Below are positions 11,784-22,805 of a DNA stretch of 64,000 bases, one piece after another. Origin of the DNA: Henricia sp. BOLD:AAB3569 (Eukaryota > Echinodermata > Asteroidea > Spinulosida > Echinasteridae); NCBI GenBank assembly GCA_037783545.1, contig JBBELK010000329.1:2184501-2248500 (forward strand), given 5' to 3'. Every line of letters begins with the position of its first letter. Positions within the stretch are counted from its first letter, which is position 1. The translations under genes were made by a program, and so were the position numbers. The notes below the pieces were generated by a model that saw nothing but the letters and a program-made list of their open reading frames with translations, searched no databases and was not told the origin of the DNA.

Positions 11784-12540
11784 AGACGTCGTTTAGACGT
11801 CGATATGACGTCAGTTATTGACGTCTTATTCAGGTCGTCTGGGGGTCGTATATGCAAAGCCAAAAGACGTCTCCATTTAGACGAGTAAAAGACGTCTGCA
11901 TTTAGACGAGTAAAAGACGTCTGCATTTAGACGAGAAAAAGACGTCTGCCTTTTTACGAGAAATAGACGTCTGCTTTTAGACGAGTAAAAGACGTCTTAT
12001 TTTTGACGTCTAATTTACGTCAAATTATTGACGTCTTATTCACGTCTTTTTGGGGTCGTATATGCAAAGCCAAAAGACGTCTGCTTTTTGACGAGTAAAA
12101 GACGTCTGCTTTATGACGAGAAAAAGACGTCTCTTATTGACATCGAATTGACGTAAATTATTGACGTCTTATTAACGTCGCTGTGGGGTCGTATATGCAA
12201 AGCCAAACGACGTCTGCATTTTGATGAGAAAAAGACGTCTGCTTTATGACGAGTAAAAGACGTCTGCTTTATGACGAGTAAAAGACGTCTGCTTTATGAC
12301 GAGAAAAAGACGTCTGCTTTATGACGAGTAAAAGACGTCTCTTATTGACATCGAATTGACGTAAATTATTGACGTCTTATTAACGTCGCTGTGGGGTCGT
12401 ATATGCAAAGCCAAAAGACGTCTGCTTTTTGACGAGTAAAAGACGTCTGCTTTTTTACGTCTAATTTACGTAAATTATTGACGTCTTATTGACGTCTTTT
12501 TGGGGTCGTATATGCAAAGCCAAAAGACGTCTTTTTCCTG
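11784..12540. repeat. AAAGACGTCTGC array
   Basis: Tandem units of about 24 bp around AAAAGACGTCTGC and TTTATGACGAGT, broken by a recurring GGGGTCGTATATGCAAAGCC block that appears about four times. The GACGTC core is a perfect palindrome. Confidence 0.85.
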
Positions 12541-12600
12541 ACTTCCTTTAGGCGTCTAAAAGATGTATTTTCCTGGATTCTGACGCCTTTTCCTGATGCC

Positions 12601-12722
12601 TCTTCCCGATGCCTCATACATTATCATACATTATCATACATTACCATACATTAACATTACGCATAGGCTACATATTCATACACTACTCATACACTACTTA
12701 TACACTACTCATACATTATCTT
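12601..12722. repeat. CATACATTAT short repeats
   Basis: About ten imperfect copies of CATACATTAT / CATACACTACT within the transposon interior. Confidence 0.7.
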
Positions 12723-13201
12723 TATGCGCGATTTATATTTATGCTCCACGAAAACTTGCACCCTAGAACCCATGGTTGGCACACACCTACTAACCGAATA
12801 CCAAATTTAATTATAATCACTCGTCACTTTGAGTTTGTTTATCCTTGACAATTGCCAATTTGCCTATTATCAAGCAACAACCCATTTACAAAAATCAAAA
12901 CAACTGCCAAAACTGAAGCAAATTAGCATTTTTACACGGTAAATCTGTTGAGTTACATGCAATCCCACAATGCATTGCATTCTTTTTAACAGCTAAAAAA
13001 AGACGTCTATAAGACGTCATTTATTGGTCACGACCACCATAAGACGCACGACTCAAAAACGACTGAAAAAAGACGTCTTTAACACGTCGTGTGCCCACAT
13101 GTTGCCGTTAACGTTGGATAAACGTCATGCCCCTCCGTCGGTGCGACGTATGCTTGCTGTCTGGGCTGTACATAGCACACCCGGTCTGAAAACGAATACT
13201 A

Positions 13202-14455
13202 TACAACTCGTACCCGGGACTACATGATTTTTTTTTTCAGATAAGAATGGGATGTGCACAACCATATTGCCATCGCTGTGAAAGGTATGAAAAGGAATGT
13301 TTCCGCAATGTGACATTCAAATTATCATGCTCATATTTTTTTGACATACTTTTGATTTCTATTTTCTTTGTTTGCAGATGGGAACTAGATGTGCATAGGA
13401 GAATATTGCAAGTGAAGTCAATACATCAACAATGAAGATCATGGATAAATTGATGGACCAAAATTTATTTCATATCCAACAGTGGAGATCCTAGAGATCC
13501 GCACCTACAGGGCTCATAAAAAATTAAATGCAAATTTAAAGAACAATTTTTTTTCATTAAAATTACCCGACAATAGAAAGAACATTTCAAAATAAATATC
13601 TTATAAGATAAAGTAAAGTAAAATTGAATAATTATAATTTAATTAAAATAACTTAAAGACACAGGCTGGTCAGCAAAGCGCGTGCGCCAAATTCCTGCCA
13701 CGAAATACGCAGCTCCATAGCAAAGGCATGGTGCTTCGTATTTCGTGGCACGAATTTGGCGCGCGCGCATTGCTGACGGTCCTGTGCCATTAACTAGTAA
13801 TAAATTGTAAAGAAAAATAAAATTAAGATAAAGTAAATAAATATGTAATTAAAATAAATTAAAGCTGAATTACGATAAAGTAAAAAAAAAAAAATTTAAT
13901 AAAAATATTTAATGAAAGTTAAATTTTGATTAAAAAAACCAATGCGATAATTAAAGAAAAATTTACTTTAGGTTCTAAGCATCACAATCGCGATACAGTT
14001 ACAAGGATGCCAGCAAAAAAAAGGGGCGAAATTTAATACTTTAACTCACCATTCCAATACATTTAGTAAAGGATTTACTTAATGTTTAAAAATGTTCTAT
14101 ACATTTTTAACTAACTTTATAAAAAAATCCAGATAAAATGACAAATATTTATGTAGGCTTCTACATGCAATTTAGAACAAAAGCTGGTATATTCTATCTC
14201 AAAACATCACATTTTTTTATATAAATTCCAATTGTAAATGGAAGGAACCCAATATGTATTTCATTGCTCTTTTTATTTATAATCTCCGATTTTGGCCTGC
14301 ATCTATCCTTCCCCCACTCGTCTCCTGAATCCTTCTTTCCTTGCCCGTCCATCTGCAGGAAAAAAAAGTTGACCCGGGTGCGAGTTGTCCCGGGTGTCTT
14401 TTTTTGGGTTCGAGTTGTCCCGGGTTCGAGTTGTCCCGGGTACGAGTTGTCCTGT
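13202..14455. mobile_element. Insertion with CCCGGGACAACTCG ends
   Basis: ACAACTCGTACCCGGGAC at 13202 is matched inverted by GTCCCGGGTACGAGTTGT at about 14433-14450, where the motif repeats four times. The element breaks the GACGTC transposon. The interior has short splice-like exon pieces (AG at 13241, GT at 13284, AG at 13378) but no protein I recognise. Confidence 0.5.
13653..13793. mobile_element. Foldback MITE family A, copy 3
   Basis: Bounded by TTAA on both sides (TTAA-AGACACAGG ... CCTGTGCCA-TTAA), supporting a four-base TTAA target duplication. Located within the larger insert at 13.2-14.5 kb. Confidence 0.7.
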
Positions 14456-14463
14456 TTCCCTTA

Positions 14464-16640
14464 AAACGATCGTAAAACGACGTCTTAAATACGTAATGTT
14501 TTTGTAGTTTTTGGCAGGTGGAGATGATGTTTCAGATAGAGAGAAATACGTCTTTAAAACGTCGTTTTTCTTCACCCGCTGTATTTTGTACCCACGATTT
14601 GCTAACGACGGTAAAACGACATCGTAAAGACGTCGTGTTTTTGTTGTTTTAGGCAGGTGGAGATGATGTATCAGATAGAGGAAAAAGACGTCTTTAAGAC
14701 GTCGTTTTTGTCCTTCCTGCTGTACGTAGCACAGATGATTTGATAACGACGGTAAAACGACGTCGTAAAGACGTCGTGTTTTTGTTGTTTTTGGCGAGTG
14801 TATAGATGATGTTTCAGATAGAGAAAAAAAGACGGCTTTAAGACGTCGTTTTTGTTTGGCCTGCTGTACATAGCACACACGATTTGCTAACGACGGTAAA
14901 ACGACGTCGTAAAGACGTCGTGTTTTTGTTGTTTTTGGCGAGTGTAGATGATGTTTCAGATAGAGAAAAAAAGACGTCTTAAAGACGTCGTTTTTGTTCG
15001 GCCTGCTGTACGTAGCACACACGATTTGCTAACGACGGTAAAACGACGTCGTAAAGACGTCGTGTTTTTGTTGTTTTTGGCGAGTGTAGATGATGTTTCA
15101 GATAGAGAAAAAAAGACGTCTTAAAGACGTCGTTTTTGTTTGGCCTGCTGTACGTAGCACACGATTTGATAACGACGGTAAAACGACGTCGTAAAGACGT
15201 CGTGTTTTTGTTGTTTTTAGGCGGGTGGAGATGTTGTTTCAGATAGAAAAAAATATGTCTTTAAGACGTCGTTTTTCCTCTCCCCGCTGTATTTTGTACC
15301 CACGATTTGCTAACGACGGTAAAACGACGTCGTAAAGACGTCGTGTTTTTTTTTTGGCAGGTGGAGATGATCTTCCAGATAGAGAAAAAAAGACGGCTTT
15401 AAGACGTCGTTTTTGTTCGGCCTGCTGTACGTAGCACTAACGACGGTAAAACGACGTCGTAAAGACGTCGTGTTTTTGTTGTTTTGGGCGAGTGTAGATG
15501 ATGTTTCAGATAGAGAAAAAAAGATGTCTTTAAGACGTCGTTTTTCCTCTCCCCTTTGTATTTTGTACCCACGATTTGCTAACGACAGTAAAACGACGTC
15601 GTAAAGACGGCTTTTTTTTTTTTTTGGCAGGTGGAGATGATCTTCCAGATAGAGAAAAAAAGACGGCTTTAAGACGTCGTTTTTGTTCGGCCTGCTGTAT
15701 GTAGCATACACGATTTGCTATAACGACGGTAAAACGACGTCGTAAAGACGTCGTGTTTTTGTTGTTTTTGGCGAGTGTATAGATGATGTTTCAGATAGAG
15801 AAAAAAAGACGTCTAAAGACGTCGTTTTTGTTCGGCCTGCTGTACGTAGCACACACGATTTGATAACGACGGTAAAACGATCGACGTCGTAAAGACGTCG
15901 TGTTTTTTGTTGTTTTTAGGCAGGTGGAGATGTTGTTTCAGATAGAAAAAAAGATGTCTTTAAGACGTCGTTTTTCCTCTCCCCTTTGTATTTTGTACCC
16001 ACGATTTGCTAACGACGGTAAAACGACGTCGTAAAGACGTCGTGTTTTTTTTTTTTTTTTGGCAGGTGGAGATGATCTTCCAGATAGCACATATGATTTG
16101 ATAACGACGTCATAAAGACGTCGTGTTTTTGCTTTTGTTACCTGGTGGAGATGATGTTTTAAATAGAGAAAAAAAAGACGTCTTTAAGACGTCGTCTTTG
16201 TTCTCTCTGTGGTACGTAAAACAAACGATTTGATAACGACGGTAAAACAACGTCATAAAGACGTCGTGTTTTTGTTGTTTTTGGCAGGTGAACATGATGT
16301 TTCAGACAGAGAAAAAAATACGTCTTTAAGACGTCGTTTTTCTTCTCCCTGCTGTATTTTGTACCCACGATTTATTAACAACGGTAAAGCGACGTCGTAA
16401 AGACGTCGTGTTTTTGTTGTTTTTGGCAGGTGGACATGATGTTTCAGACAGAGAAAAAAAGACGTCTTTAAGACGTCTTTTTTGTTCTTCCTGCTGTACG
16501 TAGACAGATGATTTCATAACGACGGTAAAACGACGTCATAAAGACGTCGTGTTTCTGTTGTTTTTGCCGGGTGAAGATGATGTTTCAAATAGAGAAAAAA
16601 AGACGTCTTTAAGACGTCATTAAGACGTCGTTTTTTGTCA
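14464..16640. repeat. About 140-bp tandem satellite with GACGTC
   Basis: Roughly 15 units of about 140 bp, each with TAACGACGGTAAAACGACGT, CGTAAAGACGTCGTG, TTTCAGATAGAG and a GTACGTAGCACACACGATTTG end. Spacing measured between starts is 142 and 140 bp at 14888, 15030 and 15170. The long open frames here are repeat artefacts, not genes. Confidence 0.85.
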
Positions 16641-16920
16641 CGACCACTATACGACGCACGACCAAAAAACGACCGTAAAAAGACGTCTTTAACACGTCGT
16701 GTGCCCACTGGGTTAGCTTTAGCTTTATATCGGAAAGAGCGTACTATCAGGGCGCGTTGTAACAAGAGTTTACTGTACATGTAGGTTTCAAGCAGGCACA
16801 AGAAGTTGTTTTTTTTAAATAAAATACGCAGATTTTGCATTATTTTCTTGGTTAGGTAATTGGAAACTGGCTTTTTTTTCTTGTGCTAAATTCAAAATTT
16901 AGGTTTACAATTGTACCTAC

Positions 16921-17268
16921 CAGTTGAGAGGAGTGTTACTGTTGTTATCTTGGTTGGTGTTTCCCCTGCTATCTGGCAGAAGAAAGCTCCAATTCGGTAT
17001 GCACAACGCCAGGCTGTTCTTTCGCATACGCAATGATTCCATGGACAATGCATCTCTTGTATGACTGATGAACCACGACGAGTTGCATCAGGCAAAGAGC
17101 AATTGCACCACTTTATGTTATCACCAGTTCCTGTAGAGACGGTCCTCCCGTATGAAACCTCAGACATTGTCAAATGGTGACTGCCCTTGTAGGCAGCAAT
17201 AACGCTGCTTGATGTACTTGCAGAAAGGACTGGGTTTTCATTGACGCATGTGAAGTCAACCAGCTCAG
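16921..17268 (-). CDS. Tie-like gene exon 2: N-terminal Ig-like domain
   Basis: Bounded by acceptor tttataacacag and donor G|gtaggt; 348 nt, phase 1 at both ends. It encodes about 116 residues starting ELVDFTC and rich in cysteine (KWCNCS, HCPWNHCVCERTAWRC, FFCQIAG). Position and size fit the first Ig domain of a Tie ectodomain, but the cysteine pattern is unusual and there is no clear DxGxYxC signature. The Ig assignment therefore rests mainly on position; the exon itself is well supported by open frame and splice sites. Confidence 0.62.
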
Positions 17269-17473
17269 CTGTGTTATAAAGAAATTTGAGTTACTGGCTT
17301 GGATAATCCAGAAGCTCGGAACGACTACTGAAGAAAACTACCGGTACAGTGATTGTACAAGTACATGTATAAAGATACATGTAAACTGCTTACAGATTAA
17401 ACGAAGTACCTCCTTTAAATACTCTATAGTGTGTATAAAATATTACATTGATTTAAAGGATTCAGGAGTGTTA

Positions 17474-17776
17474 AGGCGAGTTCACGCTATCGCGGAAAAA
17501 TCACACGTTCGCGCTGCGCTCACCGCATTGCATGAGCTCCCAATCGCCGATTATTCCAAAATAGAAAATTCCACTCTGGTAAATAGGGGCTTCACTGATA
17601 CCTCATTGGCTGCACGTTGGAAAGGTCAGCGCACCGCGGTCAAAGTTCAAAAATGTTGAACTTTGACCCAGCTCAAAACATTTTGCGCGTCGCGATAGGC
17701 CGCGCACAAGCAGCAAACCAGTTTGTGTGTAACCAATGGAACAGTGTGATTTTTCCGCGATAGTGTGAACGCCCCT
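17474..17776. mobile_element. PIF/Harbinger-type MITE family C, copy 1
   Basis: 303 bp with inverted ends AGGCGAGTTCACGCTATCGC and GCGATAGTGTGAACGCCCCT, flanked by TTA on both sides. A TWA target duplication fits PIF/Harbinger. Same family, opposite orientation, as 56285-56588. Confidence 0.82.
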
Positions 17777-17804
17777 TTAGGGTTAGTTTAAAATTTCTAT
17801 ATGA

Positions 17805-17950
17805 AGAGATGCAGCCAATTCCACAAATCCTTACGCACTGTGTAAGCCCACTTGCACAACATTCCTGTGATAATTACATAAGCCTATGCTTGTGCAATTT
17901 TCAAAAGTGGCGCAAGCTACAACATTTTTTGTAAAATCGGCTGCTGTGTG
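17805..17950. mobile_element. Diverged foldback, CAGCAGCCGATTT family
   Basis: GATGCAGCCAATTCC on the left and AAATCGGCTGCTGTG on the right are inverted. A worn relative of the perfect hairpins at 28378 and 31981. Confidence 0.5.
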
Positions 17951-18055
17951 GCCAGTTCTGATACAGACATATTTTATGCCCCTGCACCTTCTGGTCTACT
18001 CTTCTCATGTAAATTAGGTAAAGTCATTTACGAGCCCATACTGGCTCATATGGCC

Positions 18056-18385
18056 GGTACTCATCCCCGGTTTCCATGGCATGGAATGACTAGGAGCATT
18101 GCTACTCCCCCTGGATGGGATGCCAGTCCATCGCAGGTTTACCTCCAGCAGTTAATTAGTTGGGTTTCCCCAACATGTTGTTAGTTCTCATGGCATGGAG
18201 TGACTAGGAGCATTGCTACTTCCCCTGGATGGGATGCCAGTCCATCGCAGGTCTACCCCCAGCAATTAGTTGGAGTGAAGTGTCTTGTCCAAGAACACAA
18301 CGTGGTGCAATGATCCGGCTTCGAACCATGAACTTGATTCTTGACCAAAAGTCTGACGCGCTATCCACTAGACCACCAAGTCTCT
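18056..18385 (-). mobile_element. tRNA-derived SINE (minus strand)
   Basis: The minus strand begins GACTTGGTGGTCTAGTGGAT (box A TGGTCTAGTGG), then ATGGTTCGAAGCC (box B), then a body with GATGGACTGGCATCCCATCC. That body block occurs twice (18110-18145 and 18220-18255). Structure is a Pol III tRNA head plus LINE-like tail. Confidence 0.75.
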
Positions 18386-20531
18386 AAACTCTTCATCACA
18401 TGTACACAATGTAAAAACATGTATTGATTGGTTGCTAAATAAGGTTCTGTTTTTTTAAAACATAGCCCAAATAGCTGAATGACACTTTGGGAGGTTGCAG
18501 TTTTGTACAGGTACAGAACTGGAAATCAATTTTTATATTTTTTTTAATATATTTTTTTGGAGCATGGACCTAGATTGATCTACCATAGCTTAACGAGAAT
18601 TGCCCAACTTTAGTTTATGTGTGTGAGGTAATGCTGAACACCCAAAAGTTAACAGAATTGACTCAATGGGACTACAATTTAATTATATAATATCAGTGTC
18701 AAAATACAATTATTGGTTGCTCCATTTCAATGTCTAAAAATAAAGTAGCATTAGGTTATTGTAGTGACGTTGTTTAAAACTTTGTTGTCAAATGAAAAAG
18801 TTCTCATTTTCCGTAAACAATTTTTTAACGTCCGAAACAACTTCAATTTTGAAGTATCAGATAAATAGCTTTTGCCATTTCTATCTTATGGTTTTTTTGG
18901 AAGAATCTCAAGGCAGCTTCCTATCACCATGATCACAGCATAAATTAATCCAGTATCTGATTTTATTGCCGTAATAACAGTTGTAACATCCGAAACAAAT
19001 GTAATGTCCGAAACAAAAAAACACTGTTTTCAGCTAATAACTCAAAATAGAGGGTATCTGAGGTGAATCAATCATCATGAGATGTACAGTAATGTTGACA
19101 CATTTAAAACAATTCTGGATACAAATTTTGTCATTCATACCAAACAAATTTCTCTCAGCGCAGAAAATTTGTTTCGGACGTTACACAATGTTATTGCTAA
19201 CAAAAAATCAGGTGATTAGGCCAACAGCCCGATCACCTACATGTATTACTCTAGTACGATTTCTTTTTTTTGTTTTTTTTCCCCACTCATAACGATTCTA
19301 GAGCTTTTTTTTCAAAACGGTTCAACCTATCAACTTGAAACTTGGTAGGAACATCAATCCCCATGTGAAGGTGTGCAAACAAGTGTGACGTCACCGTGAC
19401 ATCATCAGGTATCAAACTACAACAAAAAATGATTAAAAAATGCATGTTTTAAAATGCTTCCGTCTGGAAAACCACGTGACCCATGATCTTCGTTTTTGGC
19501 AGGCTTATAGATCAGATCATGGCCTACAAATTTTGTTGTGTGGGCATTTTCATCCGACCCTTCCTTCTGGGGTCAATGTGAGGTCAACGTTCAACAAAAA
19601 CGAAAATCTAATTTTTTGCATTTATTTAGCAACAATGCCCATCAAACCAAGTTGAATCTTTAAGAAACTAAGTACAGTCATAGGTCCTACATGTATGGCA
19701 GACTTTCACCAGCGTGTATAATATTATGATGGCATCAAGCGCGACGTCATCAAGTATCAAATTACACCCCAAAAAAACCAAAATATGCATATTTTAAAAT
19801 GCTTCCCGTCTCGAAAACCATGTGACCCAGGATTTTCGTATTTGCCAGGTTTATACATGTAGATGACATTCTGAGCTTCAATTTTCTTTTAGTGAGCATT
19901 TTTATCTGACCCTTCCTTCTGGGGTAAATTGGAGGTCAAAGTTTACAGAAAACGAAAATCTGAATTGTTTCACTTACTGAGGAACAATGCCCATGAAACC
20001 AAGCTGATTTACTAAATTAGATACAGACATGTGCCCTATGGCATACTTTCACCAGCATGTATGTATATGATGACATCAAGTGTGATGCAATCGTGACGTC
20101 ATCAGGTGTCAACTTACAGCAATTCAAAGTTAAATATTTCAAAAATTCATATCTCAAGAACCGTGATAGATATTTAAATACTTCTTTCACAGCGTGATAG
20201 GTCTCAAAGAAGTGAATAAATCATACATTGACATGACCCCAACTTCCAGTTGAAACCGGAAGTTGTTTGAAAATGTGCCTTTTAATGCAAATAGAGCCCA
20301 AGTGGTAGGGAATTTGACCATAGTTCTACAAAATGCAATGATCCTACACATGTGGACTAATGAGATACCAATGGTGACTTCATCACATGTACACGGTGGT
20401 TACGTAATATGGTATTAAATTACGTAAGGTGTTAGAGCTGAATTGTTTTAAAATGCTGTATCTTGAGAACTACAATATATATTTGAACGATTTCTTCGCC
20501 ACATTTAAGAGCTTAACCCTTACAGAAATCT

Positions 20532-20990
20532 TCCAAGCTTGCTGCAAGCTTGCGGCAAGCTTGCAGACAAGCTTGTCTGCAAGCTTGCAAGGTTCCAAAA
20601 ATGCAAATGAGGGCAAGCTTGCTGCAAGCTTGCCGCAAGCTTGCCGCAAGCTTGCAGACAAGCTTGCCTACCTGCTCACAAGCAAGCTTGCGGCAAGCTT
20701 GCCATAAGCTTGCCGCAAGCTTGCTGCAAGCTTGCCATAAGCTTGCCGCAAGCTCGCAGCAAGCTTGCCGTATAGCTTGCCGCAAGCTTGCCGTATAGCT
20801 TGCCGCAAACTTGCCGCAAGCTCGCAGTAAGCTTGCCGCAAGCTTGCTGCAAGCTCGCAGTAAGCTTGCCGCAAGCTTGCCGCAAGCTTGCCGCAAGCTG
20901 GCTGCAAGCTCGCCTACATGCTTGCTGCAAGCTTGCCTACATGCTTACCTACCGCTCGCCAGCAAGCTTGCCCCAAACTTGCCGGGATTG
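20532..20990. repeat. Left GCAAGCTTGC array
   Basis: Several dozen copies of the 10-base palindrome GCAAGCTTGC, mostly one base apart, giving an 11-base period. Variants CCATAAGCTTGC and CCGTATAGCTTGC recur. Open frames in all directions here are artefacts. Confidence 0.92.
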
Positions 20991-22204
20991 GAATTTTTGA
21001 AATTTTGCAAGCTAATATATGTACCGCAGGGACAACTTAGAAAAATTTGAAGCTTTTGAGTTTTGTTGAGTAAACCTAACAAGATAAAACTGCATGTTCC
21101 TTGCTCTATGAGCAGCTGAAAGGAATGCATTAATCATGTTAATTGCTAAAAAATAAAACTCAGTCCTACAAAATGAATTTAGGCATAAATCAGAGGTGTT
21201 ATGAGAAGATCACAGCTAGTACACATGCAAAACCAAGGACATGACCGATTGAGAGTGCATGGCTATCCTGATACATGTATCACAGCATCTTTGTTTCTGC
21301 TAAATTTAAGCTAAACTAACTGCTTAATTTTTATGTCAAATTTACACTTCCTGACACTGATATCTAGTGATATTTGTAGGTAAAATAATTATCTAAGACT
21401 AAATAAAACTGTTTTGGCTAGTGTCCTACAATGAACAATGTTGTTCATTATATGTGAACATGATAATGAACAATACAATGGTTTGTCTATACACATACTG
21501 ACATAGGCCTACATGTAGCTCCATAGTCCATGGTCTACACAAGAAACAAATGGATCCTGCTCTGATCTGTGGCCAAATATCCATAAAATAAACTCTTCAT
21601 TATTTCAGTTTTGTTAATTTGTGCAAGTATTACCTTAGTAAAGTAAAAAGAGGCCTGATAAAGCTGATTTCAGATGAGAAATATCACCACATTTGGATTT
21701 CCAGCCCTTGCAACACTTTCAAACCAGCATGCAGTTACAAAAGTCTGGTTCCAGCTGCTACTGTATGCTCACTTGTTTAATGTTGGAGTCAGGGAACCAG
21801 AGATAGTGTATATCCCTAGACTGGTTCTCAATCTTCATTGTTAAAAGTGTAGGAGATTAGGCAAATAAATCATGGAACCTGGCATTGCATTCATTTTTTT
21901 CTTTTTTTGGTCTAAACAAATAAAAGTAAAAAGGTTCAATAATTTTATTATCAACTAGTCTTATTTATGTTGCTATAAGCTGGAAGCTTGTTTGTTTTCC
22001 AAACAAGTTTGGACAATTACTGTATGGACTACAGAACTTAAGGATTTATATTTTTCTTTCTAATTAAGGCAATTATTTGTTGCAGATCTAGAAATTAATT
22101 TATATGAAGAAAAGGTTTACAAAAACATTTGTAAAAAAATGCTATTGAATTGAGAAATTATTATACGCAGGAAATTATTATAGGAAATTATTTCTCATCA
22201 GGCA

Positions 22205-22805
22205 CATGTATGCAAGCTTGTACGCACATGTACATGTAGCTTGCTGCAAGCTCGCAGGCACACATACTAGCTTGCTGCAAGCTTGCAAACACACGTGCAA
22301 GCTTGCTGCAAGCATGCAGACTCACGTGCAAGCTTGCTGCAAGCTTGCACATGGCCTGCAAGTTTGCTGTAAGCTTGCTGCAAGCTTGCTGCAAGCTTGC
22401 TGCAAGCTTGCTGCAAGCTTGCAGGTGGCCTGCAAGTTTGCTGCAAGCTTGCACATGGCCTGCAAGTTGCCACGTGCACACGTGCAAGCTTGTGGCAAGC
22501 TTGCAGGCACACGTGCAAGCTTGTGGCAAGCTTGCAGGCACACGTGCAAGCTTGTGGCAAGCTTGCAGGCACACGTGCAAGTTTGTGGCAAGCTTGCAGG
22601 CACACATGCAAGCTTGCGGCAAGCTTGCGGCAAGCTTGCGGCAAGCTTGCAAGCTTGCGGCAAGCTTGCAGCAAGCCTGCAAGCTTGCCGCTAGCTTGCA
22701 CACAAGCTTGCACACAAGACTGCAATCTTGTACAAGCTTGCGGCAAGCTTATTAAGCTTGCAGCAATCTAATTACAAGCTTAATGCAAGCTTGCGGCAAG
22801 CTTAC
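22205..22805. repeat. Right GCAAGCTTGC array
   Basis: The same palindrome, here interspersed with GGCACACGTGCAAGCTTGTG units (itself containing palindromic CACGTG) and GGCCTGCAAGTTTGC units. Confidence 0.92.

Larger units (their letters stand above)
11771..16712. mobile_element. GACGTC-array DNA transposon (4.9 kb)
   Basis: Ends are inverted: CCCAGTGGGCACAAGACGTC on the left, and CACGTCGTGTGCCCACTGGG on the right. Flanks suggest a TT target duplication. Inside are hundreds of copies of GACGTC in two array types. A second right-like end (gacgtctttaacacgtcgtgtgcccac) at about 13070-13099 means a 1.33-kb shorter element and a longer segment are joined. No transposase is visible; superfamily uncertain. 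Confidence 0.72.
11311..16777. mobile_element. Older pogo/Tc1-type element, split
   Basis: Starts TA-CAGTAAACTCTTGTTATAGCG and ends with the inverse (AACAAGAGTTTACTG-TA), with TA at both edges as in Tc1/mariner/pogo insertions. About 460 bp on the left and 65 bp on the right remain outside the GACGTC element that split it. No transposase left. Confidence 0.65.
9418..16920 (-). other. Intron 2 of the Tie-like gene
   Basis: A 7.5-kb intron. From 9418 to 11310 I see only GA-rich repetition and AT-rich DNA. From 11311 it is TE, as listed. Confidence 0.55.

Noticed and set aside
13241-13415. Two small exons (ATAAGAATGGGATGTGCAC..., ATGGGAACTAGATG...)
   Set aside because: Splice-like borders exist, but the peptide is too short to recognise and lies inside a transposon insertion.
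11800-16700. CRE enhancer cluster in the GACGTC element
   Set aside because: Most sites are AGACGTCT or CGACGTCG, not TGACGTCA, so CREB binding is not indicated here, unlike in the Helitron-like copies.
14303-16840. Long minus-strand open frames repeating RPNKNDVLK...LYLKHH
   Set aside because: They follow the 140-bp GACGTC satellite unit exactly and change with it; no start, promoter or domain supports a protein.
20429-22771. Open frames in every direction with KLAASLQQAC-like repeats
   Set aside because: Translation of the palindromic GCAAGCTTGC array, which reads open in both strands.
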